The position numbers and the translations under genes were made by a program. Positions 12,701 to 27,700 of a DNA stretch of 64,000 bases are shown here, piece by piece (position 1 is the first letter of the stretch; the number at the start of each line of letters is the position of its first letter). Under the pieces are notes generated by a model. That model did not search any database and had not been told where the DNA came from. It saw only the letters and a list, made by a program, of their open reading frames with translations. This stretch comes from Mytilisepta virgata (taxonomy: Eukaryota; Mollusca; Bivalvia; Mytilida; Mytilidae), in the NCBI GenBank assembly GCA_028015205.1, contig JAPWFG010000023.1:2356001-2420000 (forward strand), given 5' to 3'.

Positions 12701-15700
12701 TATCCTGGATGATGTGCCGAGTCATCGGATATAATTCAGAAAGAGAACCACCTAAGGACCACTGCTGCCAAGTTTTGTTTCAATTGGCCCAATGGTTTCC
12801 AGACCTGTTTACCCTGAATGATGCCTGTCAGTAGAATTGTCAGTAGTTTTGCCCTGTTGTCAGTAGTACTGTCCAATGAGTGCAGTGAAGCGGCACAAAC
12901 TTGCTATGTGCGCAAGAAAAATCACATTCACATGTAGAGCAATACACAAATGTAGGACCCTCCTTTGAAGGCCCCAAAGAAGGAAGGTTTCCTTGTAACA
13001 TTCTCTAAACCTTTGGCAAGATTTCTTTGCTGCTGTTGGTCCCGAAACATTATTATCGTCATTAGTTGGTCTCGTCTGATCGGTCTTCTTGGACTTTTTG
13101 CCGCCATATTGATTTATTTGACCTTGTCTCAAAGGTGCTTTAAAGCATAGATATTCTGCTGCTTTCAAGCATTTAAGTGATCCAGAGGGGGACGAGGACG
13201 CCGACACCAGGTGCCAAGTGATGACAATAGCTCACATGGCCCTTTGGGCCAGGTGAGCTAAAAATGCAAGTAGATTTAAAGTCATGAGATTTCATTTAGA
13301 ATGATGTACAAATATAAGGGAAACAGAACCGATCTGAAGGAGATTCTAAAAAATAAGGAATACTAGACTGAAATAAATGCATTTCCATGGTAATGAAATG
13401 GCCACATAAATCTGCCATCCTATTCAAGAAGGCACTGTGCTAAGTGAAAGGGTTAAGAATATACATATATCTTAACAGCAATCATTGGCATGAAGATCGA
13501 GATACTGTGGATAAACTTTTACACAGAATCCCTTCATATTTAAACAATTCAAGCAAAGGGAGAGCACTATACTGTATTTTTTATATTATGTACAAATACA
13601 TTGTAAAGCCTTCAACACATGCAACAATTTTGCACCTATTACAATTTCAAAACAAATCCCAGCACTAAACTACTTTTTTTCATTTTAATTATCTTCTTTT
13701 AAAGATGTTGCATAATGATTTAAAGTAGCCATAATACTTTACAAAATACATGTGTATTTCTTGCTAATTACCAGTACACACGTATTGGAAATTGATTGGT
13801 CAAGAAATGAGATGTCAAATTGGAAGCAAACCAGATTTATATTAAACAGTATCTGATATTGCCTGACTTATAATTCATATGCTAACCTTTTACCAAGTGT
13901 AACTCCAGCTAGTTTTATCAATGCCCTCATACATGGAGTAGCGATCAATAAGTCTTCATCATTGTCAGCAGCTTCATCGTAACTTTGTACCTATAATATA
14001 CATATACAATATTTAAATTTCATTCCGGCCGATACAGCTCTCTCTCTTAGGAACAAAAATTCAAGCATTAACAATATGACAGTTCTTTCCTGATACAATA
14101 CTTGAAATGAGTTTGCAAATCTTAGTTGAATTATCAGTTTACCCTGTTTCAATAAACTCAAAGTAGATTGTTAAAAAAATGACATAATTTCATATCGTCT
14201 CAATTTATCTGCAATAACAAGAGTTACAACAAGGATTATTGGATATACATGTAAGTCAATAAAGAACAACTGATTAAATGCCTACTGTCTATAAAAATTA
14301 GTTTACGGAATGGATTTTTTGCATTTTGAAAGTCTAAATGTTAGAATTTTAGGATAATTTTTGGACTTTCAGTTAACTTCAATGAGTCGTCCAAGAAAAC
14401 ATAAAAATTTATAAATTGTTTACAAATGGTATATTTTAAGCCACAAATCTTTCTTTGAATGGGGAATTTTCAACTGGAAAAATAATTGCACTCAAAAAGA
14501 TGAAGAATTTAAAATGATTAACTCAGACCTGTCTTAAAATTTGCAAAACTATTATTTCTAATATTTTTCATGCACTTTGTGTATATTTGTGTATATTTGG
14601 TACAAAGGGATGAAATACTTGATATTTAATAAAATCTCACAAGAAGAGTTATCTCCCTTTTACACTGACAAATCCTTTGTTTGTTTCTCTTGATTGAACA
14701 AAATCAGTTACGTTTAATAGGTTTAGTTACGACTTAGCTAACTGCATCAGACTACCAAGTAGTTTGTTTTGTTGGGGTTTTTCACCGTTTTAAGCACATT
14801 TGACCATTTTGCCGCGGCCAGTTTTTATTGGTGGAGGAAGCCGGAGTACCCGGAGAGAACCAACGACCTTCGGTAGGAAAATTGGCAATTAAGATCGAGT
14901 CAAACACACCCCGCCACAGGTGAGATTCCAACTCACAACCTCAAAGTTGACAGGCTAGTGATCATTAGTAGCCATGACGAGCTACCTTGACCACTCGGCC
15001 GCCAACGCCCCCTCTACCAAGTAGTAAAACGATTCAAAATGATTAAGGTACTAAAATTCAGAAAAATCCATTCCATACACTGAGGTTTATAGACAGCAGA
15101 TGTTTACTTTAGTAAAATTTTACAGTGAACCAAATCCAATTCACACCAAACTCATAATACAAGCATCAAATAAAAGTCCAATACCAGGACCCTGTTTTTT
15201 TTTTATTTCATTCAACCTTAATGTATTAAATACTGTGTTATTTTAGATTTGTGGTTTTTTTTTCTTGAATTCTTCACTTAATTTTTTCTGGACCTTCTAA
15301 CACTTGTCCAGCGGAGATGGCTATTGTTCAATTCCAAATGATGACACCTAGAGTGCTGTATTATTGGTTAACGTCTATATGAATTTTAGGAAAAAAAACA
15401 TGTTGATGTGATATGAATATGAACCATGCTTTGTAGCTCACCAGGTAATAGTCCAGCCAGACATTATTCCAAATCGAGCTGACCATTATTTGCTCCTCAT
15501 AATCGCCTCATGCCTTACAGAGGAGCAGCAATTACCAATTATGAAGTCTCTGATTTGACCAAATTAGGGATCAACCCTGTGACCTACCGCACTCCAGGTA
15601 TGTGTGATAAAACAACATCACCGAGGCTATACCCCCAAATATAATAAATGACCTTTTAAGTTGTTCAATCCCTTAAGATGCTGTTTCATTGACGTTAACT

Positions 15701-18700
15701 TAAATTGTCTAATTAAATTGTAAAATAAATCAACTGGCTTTCACACAAGAGGGTGGGTATTAGGGGGTCTCATCCCAGAATCCCGAGAAAATAACCATCA
15801 AATCCCGAATTCCCAAGAAAATAAATTTCTCAATCCTGATTCCCAAAACATTAAAGTACAAATCCCGGATCCAGATAAGGGTTAATCCGGAATTCCCACT
15901 AAATAAAATGACCAATCCCGGAGTCCCGAAAAAGGTCCTACCGCCCCTCACACAACAAACCTGGTCTACAACAAACTGGGCATGCCTCAGTAAGGAGTCT
16001 TCAGTATAACTGCTAAGTCCTGGTGATGGTACAGTTATCTAAAATACAAATTAACAATTAAATAAATTTATTACATTCGGTGTGGTGAATTACCGCGATT
16101 TCCGAGTGAAATCAAATCCAATAATTCACAAAGTGAAATTGCAAGTCATATTTCACTCTAGGAAGTGACGTAACAATTGCCGTTGCTATACAATGGTCGA
16201 CTCGTAGTAATATAAAAACAATAATCCCTTGTATTTTCTCGTTAAATCTTCTAAATAAATGGAATATTTCAATGTAATAAACAGAATAACTAATCTCGAA
16301 ATTCAAATACCAAAGATCCACAACTTGTGACCGAAAAAAACACTAATAATTATTTAATAATTAATGTGTTGTTTGGTAAATCATTGTAGATTTTTAGGTA
16401 TTAGCATTTCAAGATTAGTTATACTATAAATAAACATAACAGGTGTAACAATTCACCAATTCATCGATAGCATTGACCTCATATTGTATCATCACTTCAG
16501 AATTGTGATGCATTTCCGGTTATATTTTAGAATCCCAGGGTTTTGCAGTTTTTTGGCAATAAAAATTTCAGTTGCATTTTCATTAGTCTCGGGTTCCAGT
16601 ACCAACCCAAACTAAAGACACAGAGGGCTGAGCATGTATCGCTCACCTGGCATGAAAGTGGTTTTTATTGATGTACCTCAAAGAGAAAAGTCACTTCTTC
16701 CTATCATTATCGTCTGTGGCAGCCATGTTTGTTATTCAATTGGAACAAAATGAGGGATAAAAGACCTTCCATAAACACTTTCTGTCAAATTTGCCTCCCA
16801 CTCATGCTTCCTGTCATTTCCATCCATTTGGCAAGGCGATATCAGAGCAGAAGATTTCTTTATATCAGCCAATCAACAAGAATTACCCATGGCAGCCATG
16901 CTCGTCGTTTAATCAGTATGAATAAAATTTATTTCATAAAAGATATTCCACAGATGCTTCCTGTCAAGTATGGCTGACAGTTTTGGCCAAGCAGTTACAG
17001 AGATAAAACTTTTTTTAAATCAACCAATGCGGTTAGTATGTAAGAGGGTAGTGGGAAGTGGGTATTTTATGACACAAGTATCTCAAGCGTGAAAACAGAG
17101 GTCAAAGTTCATGGTATATAACCACTAAGAACTTCCATCGACCAAATACTGTGTATCTAGTTTGTAAAATTGCTGAGAAATATATTTAATCACAAAAATG
17201 AATGGCAAGTCATTCAAGCATGAAATTTAGGTCAAGGTGATGTGACAGATATTTAGAACAATCTATAGACCAAGTACGACAGGTCAACATATTACAGTTG
17301 CCGAGAAATGCACTTAATGCAATGCAAATCAATGAAGCATGAAAATTAGGCGAAAGTTGATAACAGGTGTCATACTGGCATAAACCTAACAAGAATTACC
17401 TATAGATATAATATGATAAGTTATGGTATTATAATTTCTTGGTGGTTATATGCCAGTTTGACACCAATGTCACAAAATACAATTTTTTATTCAATTTGAT
17501 TTTATAGTTGGTGATATTTCTGGCAAACAGAATTTTTCAATCTTTTTTTTAAAAAAATATGACAAACAGAAAACATTTTATAATGGTGACTAAGAAACAT
17601 CATTTATCAGTTTTATATAACCATCTATCATAATTGAACAGTTTACATCAGGCTAATAAACACAACAGGTGTTCAATAACTTGCCGGAACTGAGATCATT
17701 TAGATTTGACTGCTACATTGATTGACCACCCTCTGAGGATAATTCAATTTATACACTTAGGTAATATTCATATTATCCAAATTTTTATTAAGTAATTTTA
17801 TTAGTTGTGAAAATAACTATGCATGCTTTTAACACATTTAACAGGTGTTTAAAAGCATTATATCATTAAATTTCCAAGCATCAACGACTGTGATGTCAAT
17901 TCCGGTTTAACATCAACAAACACATGTGGAACAATCAATGTTTTATTAGGCTTCTCATCAAAATAACTTAGGTAATTTCAGGATGAAAGTTAAATGTCAT
18001 CAAAAATACTTTTAAAGTCATGTTATTTCAAATAGTAATGAATAAAAGAACAATCATGTATGTTTCAAAAAGGAGGAGGGTGACTTGGCAAAACAAATTT
18101 TAAAACTGGCGACGAAAATAATGCTTTGGCGATTTTTCTGGCGACAAGTTTTGGAAAGCCAGTGGGACCCCTGGTCAACACTTTTTTCTAATCGGTCGAT
18201 TTAAAGCATGGTGTTTAACTGGTTTACAACCACCAAGAAGTATATTTTTGACTAAAGGTCTGCAAATAGGTATCAGACTGGCATGTACCCATCAAAAACT
18301 ATCAAGAGACCAAATATGGTGGCCCTAGGTATAACAGTGCCTGAGAAATAGATTTAATAAAAAAAAAAATGTGATGCAATCAGGTCAAGATCAGTCAACA
18401 AGTGTCAGACTGGCATGTACCCAACAAGCTATCTGTTGGTATTTCAGCTTTGGTATTACAGAAATGGATTAATCATGAAATATGATGCAAGTCACTCAAG
18501 CATGAAATTGAGGTCAAGGTCTGGAGACAGATGTAAGACTAGCATGCTGCCATCAAGCACTAAGTATCTAATGACCAAATATAGTGGGACTAAGTATTGC
18601 ATTTGCTGAGAAATGAATTAATCATGAAATTTGATGCAAGTCACTTAATTCTGTAAATTTGACTTACTTGAATTTGATTAAGTAAATCTTCATACGTAGC

Positions 18701-21700
18701 TATCTGGTTAATCTGAAGAAATTCTATGACCACTTTACTCATGTGTATTTTCTCTTTCATTGTATCCATGAATGGCTTGTAAGCGTCACTAGGAGCCATT
18801 AATATGTACTCAGCAAATGCTAAAATATACAATTACATCTACTTCACAAACTAGAGGTAATTTAAGCACGCTTATGAAATTATACCCCAATTCCAAATTA
18901 TTATCTGCCTCAAGTCTGGGTTCTCACTAAGAATTTTTCATAATCAGTCCTGGGATTCATCATTTTTCAGACTCAAAATACTGAATATAATTTTTTTTTA
19001 AATAAAAAATTAAAAATAACTTGAAGAAAATTTCTGTTACAGATATGAACTAAAACCTTTTTTTACAAAACTTATTTATTATTGCCATTTTTAAAATTTT
19101 TTAATATTTATTTATCTATGATCTTTATATTATTTAAAAAAAAAAAAAACACCTTAATTTCTCCACTTGACCTTGTGTTAACACATTAATAATCAATATT
19201 TTCAAAATTTCCATTTGTGCATAGATAAGTCAAAGTCCACTAAATTTATTTTTAAATGAGGTCTACATATTGTTACCGGTCAGTAAAAAACACTGTTGCC
19301 CATGAAAAATCTATATCATTCATAAATGGACAGAGGGAATCCTATATACTCGAGTGTTATAAAAATCATATGGTTCTCAGGCCAGGTTTTAATTTTTAAA
19401 ATCCTTTCGAATTCCAATTTAAACACTAATAAGGCATTTATACCATCACTTTTCCTGTTTTTCACATTTGGTTTTTGCTGCATACACCTTTGACAATAAA
19501 ACTGATTCAATTTACTTTTACTGGTGAAAAAATGCTATATATACTTCAATTATAAGCAAGAATTCCGTAATTTTTTGTGTATATTTTTATACTTGTGATC
19601 CATTATATATACGGTAGTTGCTATAATGACCATATTTTACCTGTACTAAATCCTATCAAAGCATTTTCTCCTCCATCAAAACCTGCTGTCCACCATTCAT
19701 TAATAGGTCCCATGTTCCTGGTTGGTATGCCACCTAAAATTCACATATATATGTTACTGTTGTTTACAAATGAAGACATTTGAAGGTAAAGCAAACAGAT
19801 GTCAAATGATACTCCAGTCTTTCAATGTACATGTATATAGACAATAACAGTGCATTGGCTTGACATAAAATTGATATATGGATCTACTTCATGATTACCT
19901 CCTAACTGTATGAATACCTACCATCTGCTGCTGGGTTTTCATCATATATAGGTTTGACATAACCACTAAAGTACAGCTCTATATTCTTCTCAATTAGTCC
20001 TGTGTCAAAAGGACAAAGATGTGTGTTCTTGTCATAGACACTGGAAAAAAAAAACAGGTATTAACGTGAAACATGTTACATCAACTTTCTTCTGAAATAT
20101 AATGCCAACATACATCTGTAACGTCTGATAAAAATTACAAGACGGAATGGATTTCGAATTAAATGTCAAATCTCCAAAATTGAATAGACCAAAAATGATG
20201 TGATCTTCAACAAGTGGCAACCCAAAGCCTTGTGTAGATTACTAAATGACAAAGAGTAAAAAGACATTGTGGATAGATACACTAGCCATCAATCGTGATA
20301 AAATATGGATATTTTGATTCCAACCTCACATACGCCAGACAGCTTGTTTGGCAACGTCATAGTAAAGTTTCCTACAAGCTTTAACGACGTCACAGTATAA
20401 TTTGCACTGTGTAATGGCGTCTTCATGTCTGAAAACCTTGGTTGCGGCGTTTCAAAATGTCATAAAAACTGCCCTATTAGAATACTAATAATTCACAGTT
20501 GCTTGAAAATATCATGATTTTACCTTGGGCAGGCCCTTTATGCTGATATTTTACCACTTTCTGTTGCTTGTGGCAAAATATTTGGCATAAAGGGCCAACG
20601 CGTGGTAAAATCACGATATTTTTAAGCCACCATGAATTATTTCTCAAGTCTGCAATTTAAGGTATCCGGACCATAATAGATCATGATCGAAAATTGTATC
20701 TCTTTTTGACCGTGAATGGCGGAACCAAACAATTTAAAGCTGGAATTTTGTATATATATTTTTCTCAAGTTGAAACACACTTTGTTCTTATATGCAGAGT
20801 CTGTAAAAATAAGTTAGTTATATTGGCATTTCCGAAGTTTGCCGATAATTACCGAGGTCATTTCAATTGTCTTGTATGGAACATCCGGAACTTTTGAATA
20901 ATCACGTGGTCATTTATGGTCCGGATACCTTAAATATTCAACAGCTAAATAAGTTGTTCAAATGGCTCTACCTAAAATTTTGGATCCAAGAATTTTTTAA
21001 AATTAAATCATAAGGACTGTTTTAAGTTTTTGTCAAAGTTATACTTGCATGACCTACCTTGGTAAGTTATGTTTATACAGACTGCTAATGAAGTGTAAAC
21101 TGCCTCAAAGTTGATTTAATATATCACAGAGGTGTTTACCCCTATTTCAGTCTATCAGTAGTAATAACAATTTTCTCAGTATTTTTCAGTAGTATCACCG
21201 GTGATCAGCCGGAGTTGCCCGCTTTGTAGCTGACATATTTTGAGTTTTCATAATTTCTTGAAGCACATTTTAAATTATCTTTCGTTACATATTTTGAAAG
21301 ATTGGTAAAACATACGATTAATAAGAGGTGTCCCGAAAACCGCAGAAATCTCTATCTCAGACGCGTTTACTTTAGTTTAATACATAACCACCGCTCATTC
21401 AAGCACTTTGAGGAGAAAAAAAATAATATCTTGAAAAGAACCGGAAACCGTACTTCCGTGAATTAAATCCGTAGTCCGTATTTTGCATTTAAAATCCGTG
21501 TAAAATACGGAAAATCCGTAGTGGTAAACACCTCTGATATCATACAACCTGTTCCAAGATTGATAAAAATCCTTCAATACATGACTTCAGCTAAAATACC
21601 TGAAATTTGTAATTTTGTGCTGTGGTCTTTCGTCGTAACTATTTATTTCCTCTTCATCCCCCGTAAACACTGAAAGCTTTGAGTCAGTCAAAGCAACGAA

Positions 21701-24700
21701 TTCTTCAACCTACAGAATTCATAACAGTTAAATTAAGAAATATTTCACGGATGCCCATGGTTTGTTGTAGATTTTACCACGGGTGTCCTTTTTCTGTCAA
21801 AATTTTATCGTGTGCGTACCACAGGTATCCATGAATTATTTCAATTTTAATAGGGAAAACTATTAAAAAAAACATTTTCAAATTGCAAGGTGCTGCCATT
21901 GAACAAAATACGACGTTTTTGCATTAGAAACATATTGTGACATTATCACTTCATAAGGGTCGTAGTTTATTGTAAATTTTACTACAAGTGTTTCAATGAC
22001 GTTTTCAGCAGCCATTATTAGAACAGTACATAATTCTGTGTATAAATGTATAGTTACATTAGAATTTGCATGGGTGAAAGTGTTTGGAAGAGTGATACAG
22101 AAGACTCTTACCCCAAGACATTTTTAGTCAATTTTAAGCCAAGGACTAGGTTGATAATGAATGTGCAGCCTGAAAAAGCACCCATGCATAATTTATTATA
22201 CTAAATACTTTTTTTTATTTGTTGATATACATTTACATGTATATAGCATTGTAAATACATGTATAATTGTTTAATCAATCATATGGTTCGGGGTGATCAT
22301 TTTTTATTCTATCATCTTCTCAATCAGAATCTTACCTTTTTTGATAGTCTTCTCTATCATTGAGGGTGATAAAATCAGATATCACCCCAAGCCATTTTAT
22401 AGTATACAGTTATTTAACAGTATTGAGGGATCTAGCCATTTTATTTGTCCCGAGACACTGACTACTTTCCCCTGACGCTTAACATTTCTAAATTATAACA
22501 CTGTAACAATAAATTAAATATCATTGTGTTTACAAGCAGTTTGAAAAAAATTGGCAAAGGCGTACTGGAGTTAGTCTGCAACATGTGATTTTTTGTTTGT
22601 TTTGACAATCTAAGTCCCATAACTCTGGAATGACAAAACTGGAAATCATCAAAAAGTATACAGACCCTCAGACCACCATTTGTAATAATGTGTTAAAGTT
22701 TGAAGAAAATCAGTCAAGGCGTACTCGAGTTAGTGCGTGACATGTGAAAATTGCTTTATTTGGGACAATCTAAGTTCCGTAATTCCAGAATGACAAAATT
22801 GAATATCGTCAAAATCGAAAGGGAGCTTTCTTCTGTCAATCCTAATGTTGTGTTTAAATTTCATAAAAATTGATTGAAGCAATTTTGAGTTATGGTATGA
22901 AGTGTTGACGGATGGACGTTGGTATACCATTATACATGTACGTCCCATCTATGATGGGCGTATAAAAAACTAAAATATACATGTAAGTAAATTATCTTAG
23001 TGTTCATTCTGATGCATATTAATTTATATTCATAAAATTAAAATTGTAACATATTATCAAATTTTATACACATACAGCATCATCAGTATCACCAAGAAAC
23101 ATGACCAAATCACCATCTATCAACTGCTTACATTCTCGACATTTTGATGGAGGTGATTTGTTTACAACTTCCATGTCTGTTGACCTGAAAATAATTAGAG
23201 TTGAAATGAGCAAGTAATTCAATCTCCATTTTTGCTTAATAAAATTCTTAAAAATTAAAATATAAGGCTTTTTTTAAATTTTAGAAAAACTTCTAATTGT
23301 ATAACCTACTTTTACCAAAAATAATACATTGTTGTTATTCAACCCAAAAATCAGCAAAGGTGTGAATAGATTCCAGCTTTGTATTTCTTTTGCAAAATAA
23401 ATATTTATGTCTTATCATCACAGAAAGAAACAATTATTTTGTCCAGACTATCAAATTTCTGACATTCATTGAATGGCCCTCCTATATGTTATCTGAAATA
23501 TCTCGATTCAGATTTATTCCACAAAATATACCTATCCACGGCTGGTCACAAACATCAACAATTAAGATATTCTTTTGAAATTGTGTTAAATTAGGACCAG
23601 TCAGATGCATGTTGATATTGACAGCAAAAACCTATCCATGACTGGTCACAAACATCATGATATTCTTTTGAACTTATGTTTAACTAGGACAAGTCAATTA
23701 CATGCTGATGTTGACAACAAAAACTTGTTCATTCAATAAACAACAATCGAGAAATTTTGGCTAAAATATCAGTTTGACAAAATATGTTCCCTTAAATTCA
23801 ATTCTTAAGAAAATTAAAGTAACTCAAGGTTCAAAAGTTTATTGCCACCTAAACTACAAATAATTAATTTTTTTCTTGCCTAGGTGAACTTTTAGTCACC
23901 ATCGGCAACTGATAATTTTCATCCCTGCTTTTACTGCCTTGAAGTAGGTTATATCTCGTTCCATTACACAAAATAATCTTTTTATACATTAAACATCTAT
24001 TTATTTGATATCACTGAAATTCCGACCAAGTACGCTGAGTTTTCAAAGAAGTCGGAAGTAGGGAATTTCCAGCTGTTGTACAAAAAAATGTATTTTACCC
24101 ACTGACTTTGTCAAAATTTTGCTTATAATATATTCAATAAAAAAAGTTTAGCAACATAAATACATATATCTATCTAAGATTATAAATATGAAGTTTAACC
24201 TTTTCTCTTCATTATTTTCCATTATTTCTCCATTCTCTACTTTAATCTTTTTTGTCTCCTTTTCCTCTGTTTCATCTTTTTTCACTTCATCATCAGCTGT
24301 AGATTTCCTTTTGCCCGGCCTAAAATACATTACTCATACTGTACAGTAAAACATTTGTAAAGCTCTACACAATTCATTCAATCAGTCATTTAAAACAGAC
24401 ATCAAATTACTTGCACACGAGATTCTTTTCTTTTTGGACTCGTAGAAAAATATATAACGGTTGTTTTATTTCCAAATAATCACTTACAATAAATTCTATT
24501 CTGTTTTAGGATACTTGCAAACTTTGTTTACTCTTATCAAAATCAAGAAATAGGGTCAAACTATATACCAATATATGAATATAGATGATTTTCCCTGATG
24601 GATAATCTTTTCAATTAAATATAGATTCTCCTTCAGGTACGAATGACTTATTGAATTTCTCCACCCCAGATAGTTAAATTTTTGATTTTCAACTCATGAT

Positions 24701-27700
24701 CTTTAGCGAGCGTGTTAAAATCTAAAATTTATCTATTGAGGGTGGAGAAATCCCATAACTCACGAGTATGAATTGAAGGAGAATCTGTTTATCCTATGAT
24801 TTTCGATAAAAACCTCAAGAAAATGTCCTTGCTACAGTACAGCCAGTGTTTCTTCCTCTAAATCCCGTTTCCCTTCAAGGGCACTTCTCACTGAACAAGG
24901 AAAACCACGGTGGGCAGATTGGTACAATCGCGGACGCAAAAATATATGGGTTAACTGGACGAATTTGATCAATTTGAACGTATTTTTAAAGAGATTATTG
25001 TGTTAACAATCCCAAGTTTTTTATGTTTAAAATCGGATATTTTATGAGGGTAAACACAACAGGTGTTCAGGTGTGTCATAAAAATGTGTCATTGTTTATT
25101 CTGGCGTCTGCGGTATTAGTAATTTATCTATTGTTACCTTTAACGCCAATAACAACAGAGTCCATTGCTTCAATTGTTTTCAATGTAATTATGATCAATT
25201 ATTTATTTATAATAAAGTGCTGCACTGATTAGCTACATACTAATTATTTTTCTTGTTCAGGTGAGTTACGTTTCTGAGAATGTCAGTGTCAATCGTAAAT
25301 ACATCTTCTTATGTGTTGTGAATACATGTATGTAATTCATCTACGTATACATTCTCATTTGGAATGTCCAAATACTGGGTAGTTCCTGAAGGGAGTGTTT
25401 ATATAATTTTGTTTGTTAAAAGTATTTCTTCCTGACCACACACCTGTTATTCCAAATTGAAGGTGTTAATTATCAGTTTACGATTAAAGCGTGGTTTCAG
25501 AGTATGATTGTGTTACCAGTAATTATATATATCTAGTATGGAATAAATAGTCATTGTAAGGTAATTGACAGATTAATTTTTTACTCCTGTGTTTATTATC
25601 TGACAGGTTTTTGTTATAGATGTAGGTGCATACCTACCTTTATCTTCCATACGACGGAAACATAAAGTTTAGATACGATCACGGACGCAAAAACATATGG
25701 GTTAACTGGACGAATATTATCAATTTGAACGTATTTTTAAAGCGATTATTGTTTTAACAATCCCATGTTTTTTACGTTTAAAATCGGATATTTTTGGGGG
25801 GTAAACACCACAGGTGTTCAGGTGTGTCATAAAAATGTGTCATTGTTTATTCTGGCGTCTGCGGTATTAGTAATTTATCCATTGTTACCTTAAACGCCGG
25901 TAACAACAGAGTTCATTGCTTCAATTGTTTTCAATGTAATTATGATCAATTATTTATTTTTAATAAAGTGCACTGATTACACATGTAGCTACATATTAAT
26001 TATTTTTCTTGTTCAGGTGAGTTACGTTTCTAAGAAGAAGAAGGAAAAAAAAACGTTTCTGAGAAAAAAAAAAAAAAAAAAAAAAACGTTTCCGAGAATG
26101 TCAGTGTCAATCGTAAATACAACTAGGTATACTTTCTCATTTGGAATGTCCAAATACTGCGTAGTTGCAGTGAGTTTTCATATAATTTTGTTTATTAAAA
26201 GTATTTCTTCCTGACAACACACCTGTTATTCCAAATTGAAGGTGTTAATTATCAGCTTACGATTAAAGCGTGGTTTCAGAGTAACATTGTGTTACCAGTA
26301 ATTTTATACATATAGTATGGAATAAATAGTCATAGAAGATCTATAGTACCCTTCAGAACTATAATTTTGAAATTATAAAAACACACGAAAAATACTTTGT
26401 CAACGCTAGTTTTTCCTTAATTGCGCAATTCTTCAACGAATGCATTTCTGTATTAATATATAAAAACATTGCGATTTTTAAATACAGATAATTATTAGAA
26501 AAGGCTCATTATCCTTTTGATAAAAATGTTTTATACATGTGTACATTTAATTATTCACATGTTAATCAACTAGTTGTTGTTTCAAATGTAATATATAGTA
26601 GATTCACTGCATTGTTATAAGGTAATGGCAGATTAATTTTTGACACCTGTGTTCAAGGTTTTGTTATACATGTAGGTGTGTATACCTTCCTTCATTTGCC
26701 AGACGTCAAGCTGTTTGGTATTGTGGAAGATTGAAACAAAGTTTAGAGAAAAATATACCTAGAAATAAAAATCTACAAATAGGGAAAGGAGAATCCCTAA
26801 ATATTAATTCTCATTAAAAAAAATATGCAAAGTGTGCAGTTCATTCTAATTTTCGAAAGGTACACTATTTTATACGGTATGAAATAAAAGAAAAAATAAT
26901 TTTGTTTATTAACATGTATTTCTTCCTTACAACACACCTGTTACTCAAACTGAAGGGGTTAATTGTTAGCTTATGATTAAAGCGTGATTTCAGAGTATGA
27001 TTGTGTTACCGGTAATTATATAAATCTACATGTAATATGGAATAGATGCTGAAGGTCTTAAGTGGATTTTCAGAACTTTAAATATTAAAACATTGCCTAC
27101 CCTTCAAAACTATAATTTCGAAATTATAAATTAATACACAATACTTTGTCAACACTAGTTTTTTCCTTAATTGCGTAATTCTTCAATGCATTGTATTAAT
27201 ATAAAAAAAACATTGTGATTTTTAAATACAGATATTTATTACAAAAAACTCAATATCCTTTGGATTAAAATGTTTTATACACGTGTACATTTAATTATTC
27301 ACATGTTAATCAACAAGTTGTTGTTTCAAACGTAATATATAGGAGATTCGCTTGAATTGTTGTAAGGTAATGGACAGATTAATTTTTGACACCTGTGTTT
27401 ATTATACATTTACCAGACCAAGGGTTTTGTTATAGATGTGTATACCTACCCTTATCTGCCAGACGATGGAAACATAAAGTTTAGAGAAAAATATAACATA
27501 AAAAGGAGGGAAAGGAGAATCTCTAAACATTAATTCTCATTAAAAAAAAACATGCAAAGATTGCAGTTCATTCTAATATTTTAAAGGAACAATATTTTAT
27601 ACGGTATGAAATAAAAGAAAAAATAAGGTTAAGAACATCGTTGGAAACCCACGGCCGGTCCCGCTTACGCTTTCCTTCCACTTTCGGTAAGTGGAAGCAA

